Origin: Calycina herbarum
Lineage: Eukaryota > Ascomycota > Leotiomycetes > Helotiales > Pezizellaceae
Length of the DNA: 64,000 bases
Direction: 5' to 3'
Assembly: GCA_001414485.1 (NCBI GenBank)
Contig: LLEY01000015.1
Coordinates: 124,001-188,000, forward strand
Shown: one piece after another, positions 11,252 to 24,700 of the stretch
Numbering within the stretch: the stretch's first letter is position 1
How the letters are laid out: each line of letters begins with the position of its first letter
Notes under the pieces: generated by a model
The model's database searches: none
Told to the model about the DNA's origin: nothing
What the model saw: only the letters and a program-made list of their open reading frames with translations
Position numbers and translations under genes: made by a program

Positions 11252-11697
11252 GTTGCCTGTTCGTTCGTTGTTCGTGACGGCGCATATATTGTCAAGGTCC
11301 ACCTGATGTGGTCATCTCTCCAAGGCCTTTGTCGTGACCCCCAACCTCGTGCACCCAGCTTTCCGTGATATGTTTCTTTGGTTATCGACTCGGGGTTTTC
11401 TTCTTAAGAACCCGAATTTCGCAGAATATTGGAAACAGTGCAGTTACGTTGATCAAATCTGTGGCAGTCGTAGGCAAACCAGCGTTCACAACTCGCTGTC
11501 AACACGGACCAGGTCGCGAGCTGTGCCGAAGCTTTCAGCAGCAAACGGACAGGCTGAGTGAATCAAGTTTCGGTACGAGTATCACAACTCACTACTTTCA
11601 CCTCGCCAACTGGCGCAACTCCTATATATTTACACCCTCATTCCTCGCAGATGGAGAGGTGATCAGCCTTGCCAACTCCCACAATCAGACCAAGACC
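11252..11697. promoter_or_regulatory. divergent VPS45 / ALE1 intergenic promoter
   Basis: 446 bp between two divergent start codons must carry both promoters. I see no TATA box placed convincingly for either gene; pyrimidine-rich tracts precede the ALE1 ATG. Confidence 0.5.
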
Positions 11698-13577
11698 ATG
11701 TTGCCGTACATCAACACCCGTAAGAACCACCACCCTATTCCAGCCTTGGGGTAGCCGCGTCTGACGTCAATATTTTACAGCCTTTCAGTATGTTGCTGGC
11801 ATCTTGGGAGCGTCGCCAGATGAGTGTATGATTTCCTCCCAGTCCATTCTGTATATTGCAGTCCTAATACAAGTATAGTGAAACTCATTACCTCGTTCCT
11901 CCTTTCCTACCCACTTGCTGGCCTTCTCAAACGAGTGCCAGACTCGAAGCCAGCGCTCAAAAATCTGTTTATAATTGGGTTAGTGGCACATTTTATAACG
12001 AGCAATACATATTCTGATATTTTGCAGAGTATCAACCTTCTACTTAGTCGGTCTTTTCGATCTATGGAGCGGGGTGTCGACACTGGCAATTAGCTCTCTA
12101 GGAGCCTATTTTATCGCACAGTACGTTCAAGGGCCTTTTATGCCATGGATTGGCTTCGTATTTTGCATGGGACATCTGTCCATAAACCAATTTACGAGGC
12201 AATTTGCCAATGACCCCGGAGCGGTGGACATATCTGGGGCGCAAATGGTGCTGGTCATGAAGCTCACGGCCTTCTGTTGGAATGTTGCGGACGGTCGACT
12301 TCCTGCAAGCGATTTATCCGATTTCCAACAGGAGAGAGCCCTCAAGAAATTACCCAGCTTACTGGATTTCGCTGGATATGTATTATTCTTTCCATCCTTA
12401 TTCGCTGGGCCGGCTTTCGACTATGTCGATTATCGAAATTGGATCGAGACTACGATGTTCGAGGTCCCAGCCGGAGTAAGTCCTTCCAAGATGCCACCCA
12501 CAAGAAAGAAGAGGAAGATCCCTCGAAGTGGAACACCAGCTACATGGAAAGCAGCTGCCGGACTTTTTTGGATTCTTGCCTTCCTCAAACTTTCCGGAAT
12601 GTATTACCCAGATCTATTGATTGGTGATGAATACATGACATACGGGTTTGTTCGCCGAGTTTGGATTCTGTATATGCTTGGCTTGACCAGTCGCCTGAAG
12701 TATTATGGTGTCTGGGCTTTAACAGAGGGATCGTGTATCCTTTCCGGCTTGGGATACAAAGGTGTGGATCCTGTTACCGGGAAAGTGAGCTGGGACAGAC
12801 TGCAAAATGTCAATCCATGGGGAGTCGAGTCTGCTCAAAATACTCGAGCTTACTTGGGAAGTTGGAATATTAACACCAACAACTGGCTTCGAAATTACAT
12901 GTATCTTCGTGTCACGCCCCGTGGCAAGAAGCCTGGATTCCGTGCAAGCATGGCGACCTTTGCTACCAGCGCTTTCTGGCACGGATTTTATCCAGGATAC
13001 TATCTGACTTTTGTCCTCGCAAGTTTTGTTCAAACCGTAGCTAAAAGTAAGTCCTACTCCATATTCGATTTTTTTCCTGTTACTAACTGAAACAAAAGAC
13101 TGCCGTCGTTGTTTCCGTCCATTTTTCCTCGACCCCAAAACTGCACAACCTACCAGCACCAAAATCTATTATGATATTGCCTCCTGGTTCATAACTCAAA
13201 TCAGCTTCTCCTTCGTCACAGCGCCCTTCGTCCTCCTCACTCTCCCTGCCTCATTCCTTGTCTGGGCACGTGTCTACTTCTACGGGGCCATCGGTACCGC
13301 GCTTGCGACCGCTTTCTTCAGCTCTCCAGCAAAAGGAATGATCCTCAAGAAGTTGAACGCACGTGCTGGTACCCCTCAATTGAAACGAAGCACATCTCAA
13401 GATAGCCTTGCTAGGCACGAGCCCGTTCTCGGTCTGCCCGCCGAGCCGCAACAAGATCTTGAGGAGCTGGTTGGGGAGGTTAAGGCTGAGATGGAGTTGA
13501 GGAAGCGGAAGATGAGCCAGGGGAAGGCGAGTGGTGGTAAAGGAGGGGTTGGTTTTGCATCTGGTGTGAAGCCTTGA
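11698..13577 (+). CDS. ALE1: lysophospholipid acyltransferase, MBOAT family (Ale1-like)
   Basis: Five exons: 11698-11719, 11781-11825, 11879-11978, 12028-13046 and 13099-13577 (554 aa). The first coding exon is only 22 nt. The start MLPYINTPFQYVAGILGAS and several hydrophobic segments fit a polytopic ER enzyme. MBOAT hallmarks are NNWLRNYMYLR (Asn about 341) and ATSAFWHGFYPGYYLTF (catalytic His about 374). Such enzymes re-acylate lysophospholipids in the Lands cycle. The C-terminal ~90 residues are hydrophilic, with a KR/KK-rich end (ELRKRKMSQGK), compatible with ER retention. Introns of 49-61 nt carry good branch points. Confidence is high for the family; substrate preference cannot be read from sequence. 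Confidence 0.93.
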
Positions 13578-15692
13578 ATATGAGTGGATGGGTGAGTAAC
13601 CTCTTGGTGGTTATGCGGGAAATAATGCGGGCCTATCGAAATAAATACCTAGGAAATAAACAAACTAAACCTTGAAGAAACTAAACACTTTTTTCCTTGC
13701 TTGGGCCCATCGTTCTCATTGCTCAATCCAGAAATTCGAGGAAGTTGGTATCAAGTTTCAACTTCTCGATTAGGTCAACAGGGGTTCCACATTCGCAACA
13801 ATGCATTCCCTTGACCCCTCATTCATCCGATCTTCCACATCGCATGAAATACAAATCAAACACGCAACCACCAAGATCCAGGTTACCATCAAGGCTGTGC
13901 TTTCTTTCCACCCCTTTACCCTGTCTTTCCCCATTCATAAGGCAGAGAAAAGAACCTGGATCGACCGGGAGGCGAAAGCGAACATGCATCTCTACCTCGC
14001 ATGATGGGGATTTTCGGCATGAAAATAGTCATCTCTTCAGGGACATGGGGTGCACAAGAATTGAAGGGATTTAGATGGCGAATGAGAAGATGGGATGATG
14101 ACGTAAAGGTGAGATGGAGAGATGGAGAGGGAGGTGATGCGATCTAGGTGATTTGCGAGGAGGGGAGAGGGTCGATGTCGAGCGTCTACTTATCTCGATA
14201 GAGGGGTTCCTCATGCCTTGGTTTGATACGTCGGCATTGAGGTGGTGGGAAGTTAAGGACCTATAACATCTCTATAGGACAGAAGGGGTCATTTTTAGAA
14301 GTAAGAATTAGTTAAGGTACGGAAGACGGGTTACGGGAGGATCTGTAAATCCCGTCTCGTTATTCTCTTCTGATCTTCTCCTGATCGTCTCCTTTAACTC
14401 ACAATCTCGAGATTTTTAAAGACGCCTCCAACCCCACCATGCTTGTGGCAACAGGGCCATATGCAAAATTCCGTAATTATAGATCTCTCCTCGTGCTCGT
14501 TCACCTCCTTGTCCCCGTCCTTGTCACTCCCCTCCCCTTCTCCACAGCATAAACCCCGATATCACCTCTTCACCCCTCCAATTCCCTTCCTTCCCCCCTA
14601 GTCTCTCCCACATCAAGAACCCCGCTACAGTGGCGCATGGCGTCTTGGGTGTTTCCTTCTCGGTACCGATTTTTAGGGTTCTATTGTTTCGTCTGAATTC
14701 GTTATGTGGCGTACAATTTTTACTTTTTGAAATTGGAGAGTTTATGCGATGGTAAGTTGGAAAGCTCCTTTAGGACAACTTAATTGGGTTAAAAGGAGGT
14801 TGGACAAATTAAAGGATCAATTGGAGTTAATTCAATCAATCTTGGATGATTTGGGATGTACGAGTATGGTGTGGTGATATGTTGCTTTTGACGTCTTGCT
14901 AAGCGCTTGATTTTTCTTTTTATTTTCTTAATTTATGCTTTCTGCGTACGAACTCAGAGTGGTTACATATCAAAATTCACAACATTCATACCAGGCAAAA
15001 ATATAATAGTAGTAACTCTTCAATTCATTAACACATTACGTAAAGTCTTCTAACTTCTCCATCCCCTTTGCCCTCCTCAAATTGCTCGCTCACATTCCAA
15101 AGATGGTGCGTTAGCAAATTTTTGCTTTTTCTCCTTGCCCAAAGTCCCATGCTATGCTATGCCATCGCAGCAAAACGTGAAAACAAAGATGGCTAATAAA
15201 AGATCTAAAAATGATACTTCTATACCAAAGAACAAAGTGGTTTAAATATAAAAAAATAGGGTATAAAACTGATTTTCCTCGGTACAATTCGACCGATCAA
15301 AACAAAAATGGGGGAAAATGGATGATGACTTTCGCAATAAAAACGCTGCGTTGATCTCCTTTTGTCGTCCATGCCGTTAATTGTTGTGTCTTCTCTAGTT
15401 ATACAAGGTGTGTTTTGCGGATGTTGGTGGTCGTACAGAACATTTGCTGAAATGTTCGGAGTGGGTCGTTATAATAGAACAGAGTATAGGAAAAGTGTTT
15501 GTTATCTTGTTGATAAATAATGGTGTGGTAGCTTGTGAGAGCTGGTGTGGTATTCTATACAGGTGATGAAAGACTTCGAGGAAATACGTTTGTAGATCGT
15601 GATTCGGTCGATGGTAAGAGATATGGATTCGAAGACGTCGTAATCGTTTCTGGGAAATAGATTCGAAATATAGGAATTGAAAGAGATGGCGA
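13578..15692. other. gene-free stretch
   Basis: 2.1 kb between the 3' ends of the ALE1-like and Ser-rich genes, so it should contain two terminator regions and little promoter. Short pyrimidine-rich and GATGGAGA-type simple sequences are present. I find no supportable gene. Confidence 0.5.
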
Positions 15693-18636
15693 TTATGTAG
15701 TTGTGGTTGTTGTCCATCCTTCTCGAAGAGAGACGACAACGAGAACAACCTGAAAATTGTTAGTCGCATGTTTTTGAGTAGTGGCAGAAAGTGGGACACT
15801 TACAATAGCTGCAATGATCAATACTCCCACCAAAGACATCCAACGATTAAGATTTCTCCACCACCTTGCATTCTCAAATCGCTTTTCATCAATTGGTCCA
15901 AAACGCCTATCGTAATCATGCGATCGTCCTTGCTCGGAAGCCGAAGCTCCCAATTGACTCGTGCTATTTTCCGCGTCTCGTTCTCGCATTTCCGAAATGG
16001 GGCTTAAAGGCAAAGGCAAAAAAGATGCAATCATCCAAGCTGTGAAATACGATTAGCGGGGGGTTAGAGGGGGTTCGGTTGGAATACTCACAGAAGGGAA
16101 ATACAAATCCAATCACAAACATTATAATTTGAATATTTCTTCTGCCAAAGGAACTCCCGTCGGCAGACCAATTTACGGATGGAGGATCCCAAACACTATG
16201 GCGGGCAGCTCGTCTGTCCATTCGCAGATGTGGCGACCAAATACTTGACACACTCCATGCTCTGTAGCGTGGAACAAAACCCTCGTCTTGACCCAATGGT
16301 GCAGGATTTATCTCCATTGATCCCCGTGTTGAAGGTCTAGTATTCGCTTGTCCTCGTTCCCTTGGTCGTCTTCTGGGACTGTATATACTCAAAGGAAAGT
16401 GGTCTGTATTAGGTGAACCGCTTCGGAAAGAACTTGCGCGGCTTCCAGTCGTGGATTCTGTTGAGCTTCCTGGAGCTCCCAAATACCTTCTTTCCCCACT
16501 GCCATAGTACAATCTCGCCCATGTAGGAATTGTCGTACTGGCAAGCATGCTATTTGCTCGAGAGCTGGAAGTGGATCGCATAGTATTGGTCCGTCCATTG
16601 TCTGAAGATGTAACGCTGAAAAATCCAGAGAGCCGTGTTCGGGAAGGTCGATTACGCAAATCTTGCATATCTGTGATTCCGTCCCCATATTCATCTTGGT
16701 TTTCAACGAATTGAATTGACCCGCTGCTCTGGTGTCTCCGCCCATTTCTAGCAAACGCTGGCTCGGGGGGTTCGAGGGATTCGCTCCTCACTTCTTCGAG
16801 AGCCAGGGAAGAGCTGATGCTCAGAACCCCTCCACGTCGGCTGTCGCTTGGTGTACTGGGAAACCCGCTTGCATTGCTCCTGCGACCGCTCTCGCTCGCC
16901 CAGTCCCGGGAAAGTCTGCCAGCAGTGTCGCTGCCTTCCGTGACAGAGAGCACAGTCGACAGCTGTGAGCTCCATTGGTGAGGGTGCTCGTTCATGTAGG
17001 ACCGCGGTGGGTGGAGGCCCGAACTTTCCGCCCATGAACTCGATCCCTCCGACCTTTCGTTGAGGATGGGTAATGTTATTAGTGATCCGCTGCCAACAAT
17101 TGCGCGAGATGCTTCCTGTTGACTCAAAACAGTGGTAATAGAAGTTAGTGAGCCAGTGCGAAGAGACTCTCTTGACCTGGACTTGTAGTAGCCTAAATGT
17201 TCGTTTGATCTGGTGTTTGTTTTTGGTCTGAGTGGGGGAACGACCAAGGATTCGTGGGAATATTTTTGATGTGGTGCTACAAGATTGGTAGAGGAACCTG
17301 CTGGTGATGGATCTCCGTATAACTCGTAGTTTTCGTTCTCCGAGATGGTTTCTGACCTAGCAGTGTAGGGTCGATGGACGACAGAAGATGTTGTTGATGC
17401 GTTGGAGGATGGTCCGATTACTGGGTAGTTTGAAGATGTTTCCGAAGGCGGACCGATTAATTCGATGTTGGAGGACGGTTCTGAAGGGGCTTCAGAGGGA
17501 GGTCCAATTAGTTGGTAATTCTCAGCGGGCTCGGAAGGAGGTTCAGACGGTGGGCCGATTAATTGATAATTGGAATCACTCGTGGAAGGCGGAGCAAGGG
17601 CGACGTCAGAAGTTGAAGCGAATGTGTTGGTGTATACTTTGTAGTTGGAAGTCTCGGAAACAGTAGTAGCGGATGAGGTGGTCTGTGTTGATTGAAAGGA
17701 GAGTTTCGTGGAGAGATCGTGAGACGCGGCGGAAGGCCTGTCGGAAGCTTCTGGTACGGGGGGTAGAGGGCTGTCGGATGCAGCCTTTTTCTTTAGGTCT
17801 GGCGTCTTCGGCACTTTGCGAATTCCACCCACGAGCTCGTAGTTCCAAGGTGAAGCTGTGCTTATAGGATCTGCAATTATCGGATGCTTCTCACCAGCGG
17901 GAGATGGAGTGGCAGGCGCTGATGGGAGGCATGATTCTATAGAATTTGACCGACCTGGTGCATGACGCGCCTCCGAGCCCAGCGAATCGTATGAGCTGGC
18001 TCTGGAAAGTCCTAATATTGGAGAGAGCGAGGAGGCGTCGGCTGGTTGGGGGTCCCGGTCATCATGTAGCAGGGAGAAGGTCTTGTTGTCCTTGTGGATT
18101 TGCAAGCGCTTTTTCGCAGGGGGTTTAACCTTCGATATTGGGGCTCCTGTATCAGAATTGACATTTCGCGGAAGCTGAGGCGTTGTATGCGTTGAATGAG
18201 CTGGCAGCACAGACGAACCACTCAATTGACGGGTTTCTTGCGCTTGGGGGTTCGTTCGAAACTCGGTCGCTAATGCAGGATCCTTGCCTTTTCCAGGGGC
18301 CAGGAGAAAATGGGAGGGGTGGGTCGGCAACGGCGTCCGAGAATAAATCGCATCCTTCGGCCTCACGTGCGTGCCTAGGTGTTGGTTTTCTTCGAAAGTG
18401 TCGAAAGTGGTGGAGGTGGTGGTTGATTTGGCCTCGTTGAGCTTGGTGGTGCTTCTAGAGCTGGTTCCCAGCAGCTGCGGAGGGGTCTGAGGGACCAAAC
18501 GGATGGGGGCGGCGCTGGTGGTGCTAATGTTTTTGCTCTGAAAACTGTTCTGGCTGCTGTTGTTGCTCTTGTAACTGTTGCTGTTACTTTTCGAATCGCT
18601 CCGTTCGTGAAGAGGCCGTCGAGGTGATTCTGACAT
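15693..18636 (-). CDS. serine-rich protein with C-terminal membrane segments
   Basis: Exons 18636-16092, 16039-15804 and 15749-15693, 945 aa. The start is ATG 18636 (MSESPRRPLHERSDSK); the upstream frame begins only at TTG. Most of the protein is low-complexity Ser/Thr/Pro with charged patches, clearly disordered. It contains at least four degenerate repeats of the type YQLIGPPSEPPSEP (about 17395-17580) and related NYELYGDPS, NYELVGG and NYKVYTN motifs. The end is different: IIMFVIGFVFPFSW and MSLVGVLIIAAIVVLVV form two membrane segments separated by a charged loop (EKRFENARWWRNLNRW). This suggests a tail-anchored or double-pass protein with a large cytosolic N-terminus. Homologues are called serine-rich proteins in fungi; function unknown. 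Confidence 0.8.
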
Positions 18637-20539
18637 ATCGGCAGGCGGACCCGTCCCATAAGGTCTACCTCTGAGTCGCGATGGCAAAGGGCATATCGGA
18701 TGGTCGTTAATGCGCAGGACTGTCTGGGGATTTGGGCGGAGGCGGAAGACAGTTGGGCTATATAAGTCCTCCGATGATGCTTGCTGGTGGAGTTGACTTG
18801 AACTGGATTATGGGATGGGATAAATGGGACGAGAGAAGTCGCAGGGCCGGAATATAACAATGCGATGCGCCTAGGAGAGAAAGCCAGATGAATCGTCTCG
18901 TCGTGAGGTGGTGGTATGCGTATGCGCTGGAATGGGTGTATAGTATAGTGTAGGGTAGGTATGGTGTGGTTGCTGGAGGGGCGGGCAGGTGACCTGATTA
19001 GGAAGAAGTGACGATAAAACAAAAATAGCGAGTACAGTGGTTGCGATTGGGACGTAAGTGAGCGTGGGTTCATAAAAAAAACAAAAACAGGAAGCAGAGA
19101 CGAGTTTCTAAAAGAAAAAAAGGACAAGTACAAGCAGGAGCAAGTTGTTTCGCAGACGGAGGGGGTGGAAGGGGAGGATATTGGAAGAATGGCACAACCA
19201 GACCGCCGCGTTAATCTGGCCTTGCATTCGCTGGTGGAGGCTTGTCCAAAGAGACGCCGTCCGCCCGGATTGCACCAGTCAACGTGTTCCACGGGTGTTG
19301 CTCGAATGGGAGGCTGGCAATGGGCCTGGTGGATGGAGCGATAGCTGCTCCTCTCAGGGGCCGCGATAAAATGACCAGGTGTTGCTGCAGGTTGGAGTGA
19401 TTCTTTGGTACTGGGCATCCATTTCGGGAAGGGCCTCATGCAGCTGGATGCAAGAGAACCAACTATTCGACGCGACACCTGCAGCGGAAGCTGGCGGCCC
19501 TCCAGGTTTATAAAGAAGCAGGAAATTGACGGGATTTTTAGTTTCACAGCACCTGCCAGCGCGTCTTCGAACACTTGTGGTGTTCTGGAGGCAGCTTCCC
19601 GGTGGAGGAGAGATATCATGGCGAGGATATACGTATATCGTCCATCGCGTTATAGCTAGCAGATAACGATTGGCGACCGCGATGGTGGAGATAGGCTCAT
19701 GGGAGAATGGCAGCGAAATGGAATTCGGAAGGACGGCTGGCCAGCAAATACGGTCCTTGACATACCCTAGGACACAGTTCTCCCATTACGGGAAAGCAGA
19801 TATTTTCGTTTCGCTGCCGGGTTTCCCCAGGCCGTGCAGCCAGCCAACCTCGATTCGTCCATTTCGTGTGCCCTCAATTTCCGCCTTTTCATTGGAAAAG
19901 AAATGCAATGCATAAACCAGCATAAACAATCGCTTCTTTCGGAATAGCAGGCCGCGGATTAGACGCGATGAAGATAGAGGAAGTGAAGCTGTCACGGAGC
20001 CACCAACGGCAGGCAAGCACCAGAAGTGGACCTGATGGCGGCTACTGACAGATTCTTCGAAACTTTGGCGCGTCGAGGCTGAAGAGAAAGAAAAAACAGA
20101 CGATGCAGACTAAAAAGTAGCGGTGGGTGGTGGAGCTGCCGTTTGGCGGCTGGCTTCGACAGACACGATCCAGTGCTTTTGGCAAAAAAGGAAAAGAGAT
20201 GCACTTGCAGTGTTTGATGTAGCATTGGATTGTTTCGTAAACAGCTGCCTCTTCTCAGCAAATGAATTGGCGTTGAAACTTCCATCTGCATGCAAGTTGT
20301 ATGCAGATGCAGATGCAGACTCGCAGCAAGAACAACGGAGAGCGAGATTGACATTCCTCACCAATACGTCCGAGAGGAGAGCTTGAGCCTGAGGCGAAGC
20401 TTGCTTCCCTTCCGTCACTCCGAACCAACACCAACCTGAATGCAGCAGCCGCATCGCGACTCAACACGGACTCGACAGAAGCCAATGCATCTCCAGTCTC
20501 CATCTTGACATCTGCCATCTGTCACTGTCAAGCACTGTC
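18637..20539. other. long divergent intergenic region
   Basis: 1.9 kb separates the divergent starts of the Ser-rich gene and RCE1. ORFs here are open by chance in several frames and carry no domain. A short ATGCAG tandem (20300-20325) is visible. The length suggests a long 5' leader or upstream control region for the Ser-rich gene. Confidence 0.45.
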
Positions 20540-21792
20540 ATGGCTCCCACCGAGTTCTATGAGCGTCTCAAGTCCAAGGTGCTAGGCACGCCCAAGGGTA
20601 AGTCCTGCCATTCCGTCTGAAGTGCGTCTGAAGTCATGTCATTGCCAATTGTTAGCCTCGTCCCCGCTCGCCTTGAGGTAGACTGACCAGTGCCAAACAA
20701 CAGAACCCGTCAAACCTGCCATGAGCCCCAATGTCGCTGTCCTCCTTCTGGTGTGTAGCCAGTCCAGATACTCCAGATACGTTTCAGTCGAATGAGAATG
20801 CAAAGACTAAATCGCGCAGGTTATCTACACCATCATCTACGTGCTCCCTTTCTACATCTCCTCCACCACGCGCCCTTCCCCGAATCTGTCTCGGGATGCC
20901 CCCTCGGTGATTCGCGGTCGCATCGCCTCCGTAACCACTTCCTGCATAATATGCTCCATCTTCACCTTCGTTATACTTTGTTCCATCGTGGAGGATGGCA
21001 ACCCAATTCAAGCTCTTCATGGAATGGGTTGGTATCCCGTTGGCCTACTAGAAACGGCCAAGGCGGTTGGCCTGACCGCCATCCTCTTCCTAGGACCTCT
21101 GTTTGAGGCCGGCATCGTTCAAGGAGGTTGGAGGGATTGGATCAGGTTGCGCGGTCTCTCTACGCTCAGCTCGTGGATAGGTTATCGAAACCTTGTGGCT
21201 GTATGTCCACCCTTCCTCAGGAGAAGCTTATTGCTAGCCCTACCAATTTGATACTGACTTTTGATATCAGGGCCCTATAACGGAAGAAGTCTTGTTCCGT
21301 TCTGCATCGGTGCCCCTCCTCCTCCTTTCCCATACCTCAAATACAACCACCATCTTCCTTACGCCCATCGTCTTTGGTCTCGCACATGTGCATCACTTTT
21401 ACGAATTCCGAATCACTCACCCGCACACCCCCCTCATCTCTGCTATCCTCCGCTCCCTCTTGCAATTCTCCTATACCACCCTCTTCGGGAGCTATGCTAC
21501 ATTTCTATACTTGCGAACTGGCAGTTTACTAGCAGTGACTTTGGTACATGCATTCTGCAATTGGATGGGACTCCCTAGGTTTTGGGGAAGGTTGGCCATT
21601 GATGATGAAAGCCTGATTGGTCTAGCCGTTGGGGATAGCAAGAGAAGTGAGGATGGGGCCAAAGCAAGCGATGGCAGTCTTGGGATAAGTTGGACGATTG
21701 TTTATTATGCTCTTCTGATTGTTGGGGCTGTGGGTTGGAAAAAATATCTGTGGCAGTTGACGGAGAGTCCGTCGTACTTGACTGCCTTTTGA
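20540..21792 (+). CDS. RCE1: CAAX prenyl protease 2 (Rce1-type)
   Basis: Four exons: 20540-20597, 20704-20750, 20820-21200 and 21271-21792 (335 aa). Multi-pass membrane protein with the CPBP/ABI glutamic-protease signatures: TEEVLFR (Glu167, Glu168, Arg172), FGLAHVHHF (His201) and LVHAFCNWMG near the C-terminus. Rce1 removes the last three residues of farnesylated CAAX proteins such as Ras and a-type pheromone at the ER membrane. The start MAPTEFYERLK precedes the first membrane span, which follows SPNVAVLLLVIYTIIYV. Exon junctions are confirmed by frame and branch-point sequences. Downstream is a gene-poor stretch. Confidence 0.92.
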
Positions 21793-24700
21793 ATGAGACG
21801 ACATCTATGGTGTTAATGACGAACAGGAAAAGTATTACTTAATTTCACTCCAACTTTATGACAAAAACAGATGGAAGCAAGAAACGAAGTTCAGTTTATG
21901 ATTCCATTCTTGCGGCAAAAATTGACTCGAAAATCTTATCGAGTCAATTTGGTAAGCTAGGTGAGCAGCCCGAGCTTTTTATGGCCAAAGGCGATTTCTC
22001 AAATCATCAAGTAAGGGTAAGGGTTTCGGTAATTGTTCAAAGTACATTCATCAGTATTTCACCAGGAGTTCTAGGAGAATCAGGAACCCGACCTCATAAT
22101 AGAGAACTTCACATAGCTAAAGTACCGTCGGTGCCCCTCCCAGGTCTCTCAAAGTTCTAGGCGACGAGCAAAAAGGAAAAAGGAAAGAACGAATCTCGAC
22201 GGCGCACTACCGCAATTTGGATGGGGAAGGCACCAGTTTTCGATGGGTAGCTCTTTCCAGTTTTGCCATGATGACTTGTTTAAACTTTGGCTCTTGGCTA
22301 GGCTAGGCTAGGTAGAGACTCTGTTCGCTCTTTCCCTGGCAATGATCGAGTGCTCGCTCCGTTGCTGTTTGTGGTAGGTTTTGTAACTGAAGAGAAATTT
22401 GGGAGAACGTTTCCTGTTCACCAGTAGAGTAGGTATATAGAAAACCAATGTCTGCAAAGCTTACCCAGTCCCTGCAAGATACCTGTCCCATTTTGTGGTT
22501 GAAAAAGAACATTAGTAGGAAGTTTCTCGTTCGGCCTCTTAAATATTTTAGGGAGAATGCGGGGTTTTTGTATCGCGACTTCTTGACAGCACACCCGTTC
22601 TGGGTTTTGATGGCAATGGATGCAGAGACCGAGCCGACCTGACTTCACATGGTAAGTGCCCCTTCCAGGTCTCTTTAATATTCTACCTAGAGCAACGAGG
22701 AAAATTGCAAAAGCAAAGAACAAATCTAGACGATGCACTTTCGCGGATTTGGATGAGGAAGCAGGATGCAAGGGCGTGTCTCTACGTAGAAGAAAAACCC
22801 CGACAGGCCACCCCAACAAAACAACCCTATATTGTAAGATCAAATAAAGTCGGAAAAGTATAACAAAAATCTAAATCGATTCCGAAGAGTGTTGTTAGAA
22901 ATCAAAAGAAGTATAAGATATTCTAAATGATTGGTTGTCGTTTTAGTTGAGAATTAAGATTGTGAGGTTTGGGTGCGGCTGGCAGTCTTCAGTGGGTAGC
23001 TCTTTCCCTAGCAATAATCTCAACCGGCCTATGTGCGGTTTGTTTCTTTATAGGGACAACCAACTTTTGTTTGCTTCAATGTGTGGGAATAACGAGGGCT
23101 TTTATGTCTTTGCCTACTCTATCAAAAACCTTTCCACCACCGAGCCCTATGTGGGGTTGGAGGCAAAGATTAACCAACCAACCTGAGATACGTATAGTGG
23201 GCTGAGGGTCATGTATGTATGTCAGGTATTCTATTTCGAGGTTGTCCAAAAAACCTGCAGCTATACGGAAAAATTTGTATTTCTGATTGGAGTACACGTA
23301 AAGACATGTTACTTTTTCTTCAGTAAAATGCAGTCACTCTACACTTCGCTTTCCATTCTATTTTCAATCCCACCGGGTATCAAATATTCACCTGATCCCA
23401 ACTTCTGAATCCCCTCATTTTAAGTACCTGCGTACTTAATAATCCTGCGGAACTGGAAAAGGAAAGTGTGAAGAAGGGGAAATTGAAGAGTGCTGTGAAT
23501 CCTTCCGGGTATCTACAATCGTGGAAATCACATGGGAAAAGGTCGCCGATCTTCCTCCGGGTGGGGTGTAAGCGATCCGGAGGTACTTCTTATCGCGTAC
23601 TTTTACGAAGTACGAGATACTGACTGAATCCTTAGTTAAGGCTGTGTAGATAGGTATTTACAAAAAGTATTTCTCAACATACTTATGACTGACGGAAAAA
23701 ATGGGTACTTACAGAATTAAAGTAAGAATTCTAAGTCCTTTCGGGTACCAATAAAACTTAGTCCAGGAAGCTAATGGACCGTCCCGCTTCTCCTCCTTTC
23801 AAATCTTCGCCCAGACATGAGGCTTGAAATGCTTCGAACATTAGCTCCACCATGAACATCCACAACACTAAACAAACATCCTTTTGTTGAAGGAAGTAGC
23901 CGATTGCGAGGAGGATGCTGCCGTCTTTTACATTGGAAAACCCTCGGGCGGGGAGGTAATCACGTACACTAGTTAAAAATGGCCACCGGGATCCTGCAGT
24001 CCTTTTGTACCGCGAGAATCGGAGATAGAGGACTTCATTCGTGTAAGATGAAGCCCTTTTCAGGTGTTTTTATGTGGTGCTGACAGTAGTTGCCAGGCCG
24101 GCCTCTTGAAACAAAACGAGGGATAAATCCTAATTGGTCGAGGATGCCCCCGGCTTCCAGCTTTCGTTTCATCAGCTGTTGGGGCTGCATATCGAAGCGA
24201 GAAGGCGATTCAACCTTGGCCATTCACGATACAGAAACGGCCTGTCACCAACAAATACCTGGTACATGTGGTTCCGCCGAGATTAAAGTAGGGTCAAGAC
24301 GAATGTTTCTGAAGGCGTTTGCCTCACGCACGTCGAGCTTCGATCACATTTGCTAGGGAGCAGTTTTTCATGTAAGTACGGGCGAGTGCCCTGGAGCTGA
24401 GGATAGCTTTTGCTTCCAACAATCCTCACCGTTGTTGTCTTTCCTTCCTTTGAGCTTCTTCGCCTCGGTGCCTCGCTCTTCTGTTTGTTCGTCCATTCAT
24501 TTTCAAGAATAACAGTCTTACATTCTCTGTCAAGAACATATTTTGTTCCATACATTCCTTTGCCGAATCACATATCCCCAACAACCCCGCGGTTCCAACT
24601 TGAATCCCTTTCAGCTGCTACGTTTTTTTATACAGCCTATCTTCAGCCCCTCCATCTATCTTTTTGGGGTCGAAGGATTTAGAAGACGATATACATAAAA

